Below are positions 33,969-42,239 of a DNA stretch of 64,000 nt, piece after piece (position 1 is the first letter of the stretch; the number at the start of each line of letters is the position of its first letter). Origin of the DNA: an archaeon (GTDB taxonomy: Archaea; Thermoproteota; Nitrososphaeria; Nitrososphaerales; Gagatemarchaeaceae); NCBI GenBank assembly GCA_021786575.1, contig JAJYMY010000002.1, forward strand, positions 310,001 through 374,000, in the 5' to 3' direction. The position numbers were made by a program, and so were the translations under genes. Below the pieces are notes generated by a model. The model saw only the letters and a program-made list of their open reading frames with translations, was not told the origin of the DNA and searched no databases.

Positions 33969-35273
33969 CTATCTTTTCTTTGCCAGCCTAGCGGCGAATT
34001 TACCGCTCTGCTCAGCGAGCTCCTTCAAGTCCTGGGGAGTGTGGCACGTCGAGATCCCTCCAGGGTGTCCCGGGAGTATGAAGATGCCCTTGGACATCAG
34101 TTCAAGGCAATAGTCCAGCCTCGCCTTCTTGTCCCCTCCCGCTGACTCTTCGGCGTTCTTGGGATCCACTCCGAAGTGGGTGAGGAAGAGCGAGCCAAGC
34201 CCTGTTGTGTGCGCGACGACGCCTTCTTCCGCAAAGGCCCTGTCCACGGCCTCCCTCGCATCCCGTCCCGCCTTGTCGAGTTCGGGGTAGACGCTCCCTG
34301 CGTGCCTCCTAAGGTGCCTTACCGTCGCGAGCCCCGCGGCCATGCTAAGGGGGTTCTCTGAGAACGTCCCTCCGCCGATTGACACGAATCTCTCTTTCCT
34401 GTTCGGGTCCGCCAGCGAGACGATCTCCTTCCTCCCCGCCACCAGGCCGAGGGGGAGCCCGCCGCCAGCGACCTTCCCGAAGGATGCCAGGTCAGGGGTC
34501 ACGCCGTAGAACCCCTGCGCCCCTCCAAGCGAGACGCGGAACCCGGTGATGATTTCGTCGAACGCCAGGAGGACTCCGTGCTTGTCCGCCAGCTCCCTCA
34601 GGCCCCTCAGATAGTCCGGCTCGGCCGGGACGCACCCCCCTGCCCCGAGCACCGGCTCGAGGAAGATAAGGGCCGTGTCCTCGGCGGCCTCCCTGACCGC
34701 CCGCTCCGCAGCTTCGAGGTCGTTGAACCTCACGTTCTTTACGAAAGCCTGCTCCTCTTCGAGGATGCCGGCGCTCTCCGACTTGTCGAAGGGCCTGTGG
34801 ACCCCTTTGTTCAGCTCCGTGTTGTAGCCGTGCCACCCCCCCGCCATCTTGATGACCGTCCTCTTTCCGGTGTACCCCCTGGCGAGCCTCACGAGGTACA
34901 TCGTCGCCTCAGCGCCCGTGTTGCAGAATCGCATCATCTCGGCGCAGGGGACAGACTTCTGTACCTCCTCCGCGAGCTCGACGGAGAGGCTGCTCCCCAT
35001 CCCATAGTGGGTCCCGTGGCTGATCTGCCCGCGGAGCGCGTCCACCACAGGCTTCGGCGAGTGTCCGAGGATCAGGGCCATGTGCCCCATCCAGTAGTCC
35101 GTGTACCTGTTTCCGTCGGCGTCCCAAATGTGCTGTGCCTTGGCCTTGTTCACGAACAGGGGATAGGGCTGGTAGAACCTGGCGTTGTGATTGACTCCTC
35201 CTGCGAACACCTTCTTCGCCCGCTCGAATAGCTTACCCGAGCGCCGAGTCGCCTCAAGATAGGAGCCAGACAT
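33969..35273 (-). CDS. Class III aminotransferase, glutamate-1-semialdehyde 2,1-aminomutase-like
   Basis: 434 residues from ATG 35273. Family landmarks: FAGGVNHNARF (for PGGVNSPVR), YWMGHMALILGH, FCNTGAEATMYLVRLARGYTG, FDEIITGFRVSLGG and the PLP Lys in SFGKVAGGGLPLGLVAGRKE. An open frame continues upstream to 35624 but that part overlaps the OGG gene and is not family sequence. GTTGAAATAGAC on the minus strand is centred exactly 27 nt before the ATG. It would make 5-aminolevulinate for heme, which fits CtaA/CtaB nearby; divergence in the N-terminal motif leaves room for another class III activity. Confidence 0.75.
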   Translation of the reverse strand: MSGSYLEATRRSGKLFERAKKVFAGGVNHNARFYQPYPLFVNKAKAQHIWDADGNRYTDYWMGHMALILGHSPKPVVDALRGQISHGTHYGMGSSLSVELAEEVQKSVPCAEMMRFCNTGAEATMYLVRLARGYTGKRTVIKMAGGWHGYNTELNKGVHRPFDKSESAGILEEEQAFVKNVRFNDLEAAERAVREAAEDTALIFLEPVLGAGGCVPAEPDYLRGLRELADKHGVLLAFDEIITGFRVSLGGAQGFYGVTPDLASFGKVAGGGLPLGLVAGRKEIVSLADPNRKERFVSIGGGTFSENPLSMAAGLATVRHLRRHAGSVYPELDKAGRDAREAVDRAFAEEGVVAHTTGLGSLFLTHFGVDPKNAEESAGGDKKARLDYCLELMSKGIFILPGHPGGISTCHTPQDLKELAEQSGKFAARLAKKR

Positions 35274-35294
35274 GGGCGTCCCTGGCGTCCGGGC

Positions 35295-35334
35295 GTCTAT
35301 TTCAACTGCATTCCGCCCGCAAGGATATATCTTC
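35295..35334. promoter_or_regulatory. Divergent promoter pair, aminomutase / OGG
   Basis: Two TATA elements share 40 bp: minus-strand TTGAAATAGAC (35295-35305) for the aminomutase and plus-strand AGGATATATCTTC (35322-35334) for the glycosylase, each about 27-34 nt from its start. Confidence 0.55.
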
Positions 35335-35361
35335 GCGGGGGCGCCGAACCACCACCCGCGA

Positions 35362-36294
35362 ATGGAGTTCGTCGTACCGCTCACCTCGCCTTTCAGTCTG
35401 GAGTACACCCTGGTCAGCGGGCAGACGTTCAGGTGGGCCAAGAGAGGGGACTGGTGGTACGGGGTCGTCGGTGGGGGGGTGGTCAAGATGATGCAGGAGG
35501 GGGACGTCCTGAAGTGTGTCTCCAGCTCAGACGCCCTCGGCGCCCCCTGGGTGTCGGAATACTTCCAGCTGGACGTGGACCTGGAGCACGTACTCGCTTC
35601 CATCTCCAAGGACGAACCCATCACCCGGGCCGTCGAACGGTTCTACGGCCTGAGGCTGGTCAGGCAAGACAGGTGGGAGTGCCTCGCCTCCTTCGCCCTC
35701 GCGACCAACGCCAACATCCCCCGGATAGTGAAGATGGTAGACAACGTCTGCGCGAGGTACGGCGGGGCCATCGAGTTCGAGGGGGACGTCTACCGAAGAT
35801 TCCCAAGCCCGCAGGCTTTGGCGGGCCCGACGGTCTCTGCCCTCAGGGGTTGCGGCCTGGGTTACAGGGCGCCATTCCTCAAAAGGGTCGCGGCCTCGGT
35901 CGCGAGGGGGGACGTCGACTTCGACGCTGTCTCGTCTCTCCCCTACGAGGAGGCGCGGAGGCTGCTCCTCAGGGAGTTGTCGGGGGAGAAGGTGCTCCTG
36001 GGGGTCGGGCCCAAGGTTGCAGATTGCGTCCTCCTTTACTCGTGCGGGAAAGACGAGGCCTTTCCCATAGACGTGTGGATCGCGAGGGCTGTGGCGAGGT
36101 CGTACCCATGGCTGATGGACCGGTCCCTGAGGGCGCGGCTGGAGCGCGATGGGAAGGTCAAAATGGCGGCCAGCGAATACGCGAAGCTGTCAGCCTCCCT
36201 GAGGGAATACTTCGGCGAGTACGCAGGCTACGCCCAGCAGTACTTGTACATGGCGGTGCGCTCGGAGAAGTCAGCTACGATTCGGACTTCTTAG
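35362..36294 (+). CDS. ogg: 8-oxoguanine DNA glycosylase/AP lyase (OGG1-like)
   Basis: 310 residues from ATG 35362. N-terminal OGG domain with SGQTFRWAKRGDWWYGVV, then the helix-hairpin-helix GPD-type core LLGVGPKVADCVLLYSCG followed by AFPIDVWIARAV, providing the catalytic Lys (GPKVADC) and Asp (PIDVW). It excises oxidised guanine. The frame upstream to 35272 overlaps the divergent promoter and is not coding. Its 3' end overlaps the eL13-like gene by 20 bp. Confidence 0.9.
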   Translation: MEFVVPLTSPFSLEYTLVSGQTFRWAKRGDWWYGVVGGGVVKMMQEGDVLKCVSSSDALGAPWVSEYFQLDVDLEHVLASISKDEPITRAVERFYGLRLVRQDRWECLASFALATNANIPRIVKMVDNVCARYGGAIEFEGDVYRRFPSPQALAGPTVSALRGCGLGYRAPFLKRVAASVARGDVDFDAVSSLPYEEARRLLLRELSGEKVLLGVGPKVADCVLLYSCGKDEAFPIDVWIARAVARSYPWLMDRSLRARLERDGKVKMAASEYAKLSASLREYFGEYAGYAQQYLYMAVRSEKSATIRTS

Positions 36295-36841
36295 CACGGG
36301 GCTTCTTCCCGAGCTTCTGCTCGGCCCCCTTCTCGACCCTCTTGGCTTCCTTCTTCACCGCCTTCCCGGCCTTTTCAGCTTCTCTGGCTACTTCCTCTCC
36401 GGCCCTCTCCAGGGCTCGCCCCGCCTTCTCGGGCTCTCCCTCAGATTTAGGAGCCGCGGCAGGTGATGCGGCCCACCCCTTTAGGGCACTCACGTTCGAT
36501 TCGATAACGCTCCTTCTTCTGTAGTCAACCCTCGCCCCCCACCGGGCCGCCTCTCCGGGGGCAAGCCCTGCGCTGGACAGCTCTCCGACCGAGAAGCCCT
36601 TCCCTTCCCTCTTGATCATCTCGGTCCCGTGCCTGGACAAGACCGAGGGGACGGGGGCTTTCCCAGCCGGAGCCTTAGCTTGAGGCTTCGCCTTGGGTCT
36701 CCTCGCCGACTCGGCCCCCATTCTCTCAGCCCTTTTTACCTCCCTCTTGACCGCCTTCCCGGCCTTCTCCACCTCCTCCACGACCTCGGCCTTGACCCCT
36801 TCCTTCTTGGACTTCCTGCTCTTGGGAGAAGCTGAACTCAA
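36275..36841 (-). CDS. Ribosomal protein eL13-like with long Lys/Ala/Glu tails
   Basis: 188 residues. Only the middle is conserved: KREGKGFSVGELSSAGL, then GARVDYRRRSVIESNVSALK, matching the L13e pattern GRGFSxxELxxAG...VDxRRR...NVxxLK. It is flanked by ~75 residues and ~70 residues of Lys/Glu/Ala repeats (KAGKAVKREVKRAE and EKAGKAVKKEAKRVEKG are near-copies of each other). eL13 occurs in TACK archaea and eukaryotes. TATA-like CCGTTTTATCC centred 31 nt upstream. The tails are probably rRNA-binding or disordered. Confidence 0.75.
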   Translation of the reverse strand: MSSASPKSRKSKKEGVKAEVVEEVEKAGKAVKREVKRAERMGAESARRPKAKPQAKAPAGKAPVPSVLSRHGTEMIKREGKGFSVGELSSAGLAPGEAARWGARVDYRRRSVIESNVSALKGWAASPAAAPKSEGEPEKAGRALERAGEEVAREAEKAGKAVKKEAKRVEKGAEQKLGKKPRAKKSES

Positions 36842-37254
36842 CGCTGTTTCAACCCGTTCTGGTGGGGGATAAAACGGTTCCTCGAGTCGCCTGCCGAGCC
36901 CCCTTCGAGGAAGACGCTTGTACAGAATGGTGCGCCCGGGGCGCCGGAGCGGTCGTTCTAGCGGTAATGTGTCCCGCGGGCAGGATTGTCAGGTGCCTAG
37001 GCACCTTTTGAGCCTGCGACACTCCGGTCACTGTGGCCTGAGTAGGCTGGACGGGTCAGCCGATGGCCGACCTCTACAGCCGGAAGCTGTTGGCCCCTTC
37101 CGGGACTACCAGGCTGAGCTACCGCGGGACGGGCGCCCGGAACTCAGAGATTTCTTAAGGGTTTCAACGAAGCTCACCGCAGGGCCCTCCTGAATCCCCT
37201 GAGCAAGACCAAAATACGCAGCGCGGAGGCCCAGCCACAGATGGAACCCCCGAT
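36842..37254. other. Intergenic region rich in inverted repeats; candidate structured RNA
   Basis: 413 bp with no protein gene. It holds a 16-bp perfect palindrome AGGTGCCTAGGCACCT (36991-37006) followed by TTT, and on the minus strand several stems between 37046 and 37139, among them CCGGAAG/CTTCCGG and GGTCGGCC/GGCTGACC, plus the tRNA A-box-like string GTAGCTCAGCCTGGTAG. A minus-strand CCCTTAAGAAATC (about 37152-37164) sits about 25 nt before the first stem. No T-loop was found, so it is not called a tRNA. Confidence 0.4.
36991..37009 (+). repeat. 16-bp perfect palindrome followed by T-run
   Basis: AGGTGCCTAGGCACCT then TTT. It could be a dimeric regulator site or, less well because it has no loop, a terminator-like hairpin. 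Confidence 0.7.
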
Positions 37255-38121
37255 TTGAGCCTCTCAGACTATCTCGCGCTAACGAAGCCTAAGATCACCC
37301 CGCTTCTTCTCATGGCCGCGCTGGGCTCGGCCGTCGTGGCCGAGAGGGGGTTGCCGCCACTCGTAACCTTGGCCGGGGTGTTGGTGGGGGGAGCGTTGGC
37401 CTCCAGCGGCGCCCTTGCGCTGAACAGCTACCTGGAGATGGGGATGGACGCGAAGATGAAGCGGACCATGGGGAGGCCCCTCCCGGCCGGTAGGATAGTG
37501 CGGCCCTCGCACGCCCTGATCATGGGTCTCGGTCTCCTCGCCGCCGGTGTGGTCGTGGCTGCCTTCACACTGGACATACTTGCAACCTTCTTCATCGCCC
37601 TGGGCGCCTTCGTCTACGTCCCTGTTTACACGCTCTTCCTGAAGCCTCGTACCAGCTGGAACATAGTCCTCGGGGGGTTCGCCGGGAGCTGCGCCGCTCT
37701 GGCCGGCTGGTACGCCGTCACTTACAGCGACGCCGCCGTGGGATGGCTCCTCGGCGCGCTTGTTTTTGTATGGACGCCGAGCCACTTCTGGTCCCTCGCG
37801 GTCATCACAGAGGAGGACTACACGGCAGTCAACGTCCCGATGCTCCCATCGGTGGTGGGGCCTGCTGCCGCCTCAAGGTACATCGTCTTCAACACACTAC
37901 TCCTCATCCCGGTGAGCCTGACGTACGTATCCTACTTCCTCGGACCCGGCTTCTATGTTTACCTGGGGGTTTCGCTCGTTTTCGACTTCCTCCTGCTCGC
38001 GACCAACATCAAGCTATTCAGGGCCCCCACCAAGGACAACGCATGGCTGGCCTTCAAATTCTCAAGCCCCTATCTTGCGATCATATTCCTGGTCGCGATG
38101 GTTGCCGCCGTCCTGCGTTGA
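37255..38121 (+). CDS. ctaB: Protoheme IX farnesyltransferase (heme O synthase)
   Basis: 288 residues, about nine hydrophobic helices of the UbiA family. The prenyl-diphosphate site is LNSYLEMGMDAKMKRT followed by RPLPAGRI, and YTLFLKPRTSWNIVLGGFAG plus VWTPSHFWSLAV are CtaB-type. Start TTG 37255; CAAAATACG around 37210 may be the TATA box with a ~15 nt leader. It makes heme O for conversion by CtaA (39866). Confidence 0.92.
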   Translation: MSLSDYLALTKPKITPLLLMAALGSAVVAERGLPPLVTLAGVLVGGALASSGALALNSYLEMGMDAKMKRTMGRPLPAGRIVRPSHALIMGLGLLAAGVVVAAFTLDILATFFIALGAFVYVPVYTLFLKPRTSWNIVLGGFAGSCAALAGWYAVTYSDAAVGWLLGALVFVWTPSHFWSLAVITEEDYTAVNVPMLPSVVGPAAASRYIVFNTLLLIPVSLTYVSYFLGPGFYVYLGVSLVFDFLLLATNIKLFRAPTKDNAWLAFKFSSPYLAIIFLVAMVAAVLR

Positions 38122-38174
38122 CCCGCCGGGGCCGAACGGCTTAATCTACGCCTGCCAAGAGGCTGAATCCGCCA

Positions 38175-39455
38175 ATGCCCCTCACCTATGTGGTACACTA
38201 TTCGGAAGTAGCTTTGAAGGGGAAGAACAGGCCGGAGTTCGTCCGCGCGCTCCGCCGGAACATAGCGCGGTCGTTGAGCGGCCTCGCTCCAGTCGTCGAG
38301 CTCAGGGAGGGGAGGTTCTTGGTCACCGCCGAGGGAGGGGCCGAAGCGGTCGGGGGCCGACTCAGCAGGACCTTCGGGGTCGCCTGGTTCTCGGAGGTCG
38401 TCCCGGTGGGGCTCGACTTCGGGGAGATCCGGGCGGCGGTGCTTGACGCTGCCAGGAGGTCGCAGGGGAAGTCCTTCAAGGTCGAGCCGAGGCGATCCGA
38501 CAAAGGCTACCCGCTTACCTCGCGAGAGCTCGCTCTTAGGCTCGGGGCGGCCGTCCAGGAGGAGACCGGGATGAAGGTGGACCTGACCCACCCCGACGTC
38601 GTGCTCAGGGTAGACGTGACGAGGTTCAATGCCCTCGTCTATTCCAACAAGACCGCGGGGCCCGGCGGCCTCCCTGTAGGGACGGCAGGGCGGGTGATGC
38701 ACCTCTTCTCTGGCGGCATCGACTCCCCTGTTGCGGCGTGGTTGCTGATGAAGAGGGGGTGCGTCCCGGTCTACCTTCACTTCTACCTCGCCCCGACGGC
38801 CAGGTACGCTCTGGAGAGCAAGGTCATGAAGGAGGTGAAGGTCCTCTCGTCCTACGGAGGGAAGAGCACCCTGGTCCTCGTCCCCTTCGCCGAGTACCAA
38901 CTCGCCACCGCAGGGGGGTCAGCGGACCTGGAGCCGTCTCTGTTCCGGAGGTTCATGCGTATGACCGCGGAGGCGCTCGCCCCTGCCTTCGGGGCGATAG
39001 CGATCTCGACCGGGGACTCGCTCTCACAGGCGGCCTCCCAGACCTTGTGGAACGTGGGGTCATTCGACCACGGCTCCTCGCTGCCGATCCTAAGGCCCCT
39101 TCTGGCCTACGACAAGGAAGAGATAATCGGAATGGCCCGACGCGTCTCCACCTACGACCTCTCCCTCGAGGAGTACAAGGACTGTTGTGCGATCATAACC
39201 CGCCACCCGAGGACGCGGGTGAAGTCTGACCTCGTAGACGAGTATGTCACCAAGCTGGGTCTGCACGACCTCGTGTGGAAGGCAATCGACGGGGCTACCC
39301 TGGCGTCCTACAACCCTGTCGGGGATGTGCTCAGGAGCTCGCCCTTAGCCGACTCCATGCCCAGGCCGCAGGCGGCCGACCCAAGGCAGATTTATGAACA
39401 GGGAGCTGGGACCCGGTCTTTGTATGACCGACAACGTGATTCCCCTCCGGCCTAA
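38175..39455 (+). CDS. thiI: tRNA 4-thiouridine synthase ThiI
   Basis: 426 residues. N-terminal ferredoxin-like/THUMP part begins VVHYSEVALKGKNRPEFVRAL; the PP-loop is HLFSGGIDSPVAAWLLMKRG; a downstream AISTGDSLSQAASQTLWN is the ThiI core. There is no rhodanese domain with catalytic Cys, as usual in archaea; CC in EYKDCCAII may take the sulfur. GGCTTAATCTA (38138-38148) precedes the ATG by ~32 nt. The C-terminal ~25 residues overlap the thioredoxin start by 32 bp and look non-conserved. A second THUMP/PP-loop gene lies at 43798. Confidence 0.92.
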   Translation: MPLTYVVHYSEVALKGKNRPEFVRALRRNIARSLSGLAPVVELREGRFLVTAEGGAEAVGGRLSRTFGVAWFSEVVPVGLDFGEIRAAVLDAARRSQGKSFKVEPRRSDKGYPLTSRELALRLGAAVQEETGMKVDLTHPDVVLRVDVTRFNALVYSNKTAGPGGLPVGTAGRVMHLFSGGIDSPVAAWLLMKRGCVPVYLHFYLAPTARYALESKVMKEVKVLSSYGGKSTLVLVPFAEYQLATAGGSADLEPSLFRRFMRMTAEALAPAFGAIAISTGDSLSQAASQTLWNVGSFDHGSSLPILRPLLAYDKEEIIGMARRVSTYDLSLEEYKDCCAIITRHPRTRVKSDLVDEYVTKLGLHDLVWKAIDGATLASYNPVGDVLRSSPLADSMPRPQAADPRQIYEQGAGTRSLYDRQRDSPPA

Positions 39456-39759
39456 TGGGTTCCAGGACGAGGTCGTGAAGTCCTCCCAGCCAGTCGTAGT
39501 CGATTTCTACGCCGACTGGTGCGGCCCCTGCAAGATGATTGAACCGGTGATTCATGAGCTCTCAAAGGAGTACGAAGGGAGGGTCAAGTTCGTGAAGGTG
39601 GACACCGACGCCAATCAGGAACTTGCTTCGCAGTTCGGGATCATGAGCATCCCCACAGTGATGTTCTTCTCGAAGGGGAAGGTAGAGGACATCGTCGTCG
39701 GCGCGGTCCCCTCCAACGTGATAAAGTCAAAAATCGAGACCCTCGTCAACCACGCGTAG
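39424..39759 (+). CDS. trxA: Thioredoxin
   Basis: 111 residues with VVVDFYADWCGPCKMIEPV (redox WCGPC) and the cis-Pro loop MSIPTVMFF. GATTTATGA (39389-39397) is 31 nt upstream of ATG 39424; the open frame to 39394 is inside thiI. The promoter lies inside the end of thiI, whose stop is 32 bp into this gene. It may reduce ThiI or other partners, though thioredoxins are generalists. Confidence 0.95.
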   Translation: MTDNVIPLRPNGFQDEVVKSSQPVVVDFYADWCGPCKMIEPVIHELSKEYEGRVKFVKVDTDANQELASQFGIMSIPTVMFFSKGKVEDIVVGAVPSNVIKSKIETLVNHA

Positions 39760-39865
39760 GCGGGACCTCTTTTCCGCCTGGCCGGATTGAGTAGGCTCTG
39801 ACTGTTCCCCGGCTCGGGGCGTTGACGACTCGGTCGCGGCGTACTACGTCCACAGCACGAAAGGC

Positions 39866-40333
39866 TCAGCCTGTCTGGCTCTTGGCCCTGGCTTCGACGA
39901 ACATCAACGCTGCGGCGAAGACTATTATCCCGAAGATGACCAGGGCGAAGGCAAAGTGCGTGGTAGCTACGATCGGTGCGAGCCCTGAGGCGATTACCCC
40001 GCCTCCGATTCCGATCTGAATCGGTATCAGGATTATCGCTAGGAGCATCAGCTTGGACGGTAGGGAAGGCCTCGGCTTCACCATCCAGACCTTGACGGTA
40101 GCGTAGAGTATGATCAGCCCTATGACGACGCTCAGCAGCCTGTGCACGTACTCTATCAGGGTCGCGTAATGGGCGAACGAAGGGAAGAGGGTGCCGTTGC
40201 AGAGCGGCCAGCTGGCGCCGAGCCCAGTCCCACACCCCGCCCCGAAGTCCCCCACCGTGACGTAGGCCCCCCAGACGCTGAGGATGTAGGTCGCGACGGC
40301 GGCGGCGTACACCCAGTGCCTCGCATTGGGCAA
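39866..40333 (-). CDS. ctaA: Heme A synthase, half-size archaeal type
   Basis: 155 residues, four helices, equal to one half of the bacterial eight-helix CtaA/Cox15. EYVHRLLSV in helix 2 and TTHFAFALVIFG in helix 4 give the heme-ligand His residues, and GAGCGTGLGASWPLC carries the conserved loop Cys pair. It converts heme O to heme A and implies a heme-A oxidase. Start TTG; minus-strand GTCTTAACTACG lies ~35 nt upstream, back to back with the TyrRS promoter. Confidence 0.88.
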   Translation of the reverse strand: MPNARHWVYAAAVATYILSVWGAYVTVGDFGAGCGTGLGASWPLCNGTLFPSFAHYATLIEYVHRLLSVVIGLIILYATVKVWMVKPRPSLPSKLMLLAIILIPIQIGIGGGVIASGLAPIVATTHFAFALVIFGIIVFAAALMFVEARAKSQTG

Positions 40334-40419
40334 TAGAACTCAAACCCGGCGCAACCTCCGAGCGTAGTTAAGACTTTCTGGGAGGATGTTGCCCTCCAAC
40401 ACCGGGCCCCTTGTCAACG

Positions 40420-40428
40420 GTTTTAATT
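40420..40428 (+). promoter_or_regulatory. TATA box of TyrRS gene
   Basis: GTTTTAATT centred 28 nt before ATG 40452; selects that start over the upstream open frame to 40386. Confidence 0.6.
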
Positions 40429-40451
40429 GGCGCGCATGGGGCCGGAGGCAG

Positions 40452-41540
40452 ATGGACCTGGAAGAGAGGTACGCCCTGATCAAGGGGGTCGGAGAGGAGA
40501 TAATCACCGGGGAAGAGCTGATGGCTCTCCTCCAGGCAAAGGAGCATCCGACTGCATACGACGGTTTCGAGCCGAGCGGGCTCGCCCACCTCCCCTTCGG
40601 CGTCCTCCGGCCGATACTCGTCGAAGACATGTTGAGGGCAGGGGTCCGGATGAAGCTCTGGATCGCGGACTGGTTCGCCTGGGTCAACAACAAGATGGGG
40701 GGTGACTTGGGGCGCATCCAGGATGTCGGCCGGTATTTCGTCGAGGTCTGGAAGGCTGCGGGGGTCGACATGGACAAGGTCGAAATCCTCTGGACCAGCG
40801 ACGCGGCCAGGAACGAGGAGTATTGGAAGAAGGTGGTCGCCGTCGCCCAGAACTTCACCCTGGCCCGGGCTCAGAGGGCCCTCACCATCGCAGGGAGGAC
40901 GTCCAAGGAAGCAGTGCAGGCAGCTCAGCTCCTCTACCCTATGATGCAGGTAGCCGACATCTTCTGGCTCGACGTGGACATCTGCCAGCTGGGCCTCGAC
41001 CAGCGGCGCGCCAACATACTGGCCAGGGAGATAGCGGTGAAGCTGAAATGGAAGAAGCCTGTCGCGGTCCACCATCACATGCTCATAGGGCTCCAGGGGA
41101 AGAAGGAACCCGAAGGGTTCGACGAAAACGGGGCCCTGGACTCCGAGATAGCCAGCAAGATGAGCAAGAGCAAGCCAGAGAGTTCGATCTTCGTCCACGA
41201 CGGGCCAGAGTTGATACGCAGCAAGGTGAACTCGGCCTACTGTCCCCCCAAGGTGGTGGCCGGGAACGCCCTGATGGACTACTCCAAGTACATAATCTTC
41301 CGGAAGAGGAAGACCTTCAGGGTCGAGAGGCCCGAGAAGTACGGCGGGGCGGTAGAATTCGCGTCCTACAAGGAGCTGGAGGACGCCTACATCGGCGGCC
41401 TGCTGCACCCGGCTGACCTCAAGAAGGGCGTCGCCGAGGCCCTCGACGCGATCATCGCGCCCATCAGGGTCCACTTCGAGAAGGACCCTGCCGCCCGGAG
41501 GCTCTACGAGTCGGTCAGGTCTGGGGAGACCACCAGATAG
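40452..41540 (+). CDS. tyrS: Tyrosyl-tRNA synthetase, archaeal type
   Basis: 362 residues. Class I signatures: TAYDGFEPSGLAHLPFG (HIGH counterpart is LAHLPFG), MQVADIFWLDVDICQLGLDQR (the VDxxxxGxDQR helix of TyrRS) and SKMSKSKPES (KMSKS). No S4 domain, as in archaeal enzymes. VDxCQLG rather than the common VDxAxGG is a mild divergence. It is divergent from ctaA and followed 12 bp later by the Mut7-C gene. Confidence 0.92.
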   Translation: MDLEERYALIKGVGEEIITGEELMALLQAKEHPTAYDGFEPSGLAHLPFGVLRPILVEDMLRAGVRMKLWIADWFAWVNNKMGGDLGRIQDVGRYFVEVWKAAGVDMDKVEILWTSDAARNEEYWKKVVAVAQNFTLARAQRALTIAGRTSKEAVQAAQLLYPMMQVADIFWLDVDICQLGLDQRRANILAREIAVKLKWKKPVAVHHHMLIGLQGKKEPEGFDENGALDSEIASKMSKSKPESSIFVHDGPELIRSKVNSAYCPPKVVAGNALMDYSKYIIFRKRKTFRVERPEKYGGAVEFASYKELEDAYIGGLLHPADLKKGVAEALDAIIAPIRVHFEKDPAARRLYESVRSGETTR

Positions 41541-41552
41541 GCGCGCCCGGCC

Positions 41553-42239
41553 ATGGCACCGAGCCGCGCGAGGACAGCCTTCATCGCCGACGCCATGCTC
41601 GGGTCCCTGGCAAGGAAGCTCAGGGCGCTCGGCTTTGACACGTCGTACTTCAGGAACGGAGGGGACGACCAGCTGGTGAGGCTCGCGGCAAGGGAGGGGA
41701 GGGTGATCTTGACCTCCGACCGCAGGCTGGCGGCTCTGGCACGGAAGAAGGGCGCCACGTCTATGCTCATCGCAGGAAAGAGCGACATCGTTAGGCTGTC
41801 AGAGGTGTCGGCCGCGGCGCGGCTGCTGCGGATATCGCTGGCGAGGGGCGAACCCCTCTGCTCCCTGTGCGGGGGCGAGCTGGCGGCGGTGAATAAGGGG
41901 GAGGTGTCGGGGCGGGTACCTCCAGGCGTGCAGGAGAGCCACAGGATGTTCTTCAGGTGCTCCGCCTGCGGCAAGTACTACTGGAAGGGGAGCCACTGGA
42001 AAAAGTTAAGGTCGCTCGCGGGCCGCCTCGACCAGGAACACCATGCCCCTTACGCTGGAAGAAGGGAGAAGGGCGGTCGCGCTGGCAAGGGACACACTGG
42101 TCGCGCACGTCAGGCGGGCCCCCGCCCCCCGAGGGTTCCCAGACACGGGGGTCTTCCGCGAAAAGCGCGGGGTGTTCGTCACCCTCAGCGCCGTGCACGG
42201 GGGGGCGAAGGCACTCCGAGGGTGCATAGGATACCCTGA
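41553..42239 (+). CDS. Mut7-C (DUF82) PIN-like RNase domain protein with zinc ribbon
   Basis: 228 codons. The first ~155 residues are a Mut7-C protein: FIADAMLGSLARKLRALGFDT (Asp), GRVILTSDRRLAALA (Asp), then a zinc ribbon LCSLCGG ... FRCSACGKYYWKGSHWKKL. The remaining ~70 residues (EHHAPYAGRREKGGRAGKG onward) are Arg/Gly-rich and lie out of frame over the AMMECR1 gene for 197 bp, so they are probably read-through after loss of the normal stop. It likely acts on RNA. Confidence 0.82.
   Translation: MAPSRARTAFIADAMLGSLARKLRALGFDTSYFRNGGDDQLVRLAAREGRVILTSDRRLAALARKKGATSMLIAGKSDIVRLSEVSAAARLLRISLARGEPLCSLCGGELAAVNKGEVSGRVPPGVQESHRMFFRCSACGKYYWKGSHWKKLRSLAGRLDQEHHAPYAGRREKGGRAGKGHTGRARQAGPRPPRVPRHGGLPRKARGVRHPQRRARGGEGTPRVHRIP

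Noticed and set aside
35274-35624. N-terminal extension of the aminomutase gene to 551 residues
   Set aside because: The extension overlaps the OGG coding sequence and divergent promoter and has no family sequence; ATG 35273 lies exactly 27 nt from a TATA element.
37046-37139. tRNA with a D-loop intron, or SRP RNA helix 8 (CCCGGAAGGGG), on the minus strand
   Set aside because: No T-loop or CCA-end logic for a tRNA, and the SRP symmetric-loop and Alu-domain consensus do not fit; kept only as a generic structured-RNA candidate.
41553-42239. Fusion of Mut7-C and AMMECR1 into one protein
   Set aside because: They are in different frames, and AMMECR1 has its own TATA box and a well-placed ATG.
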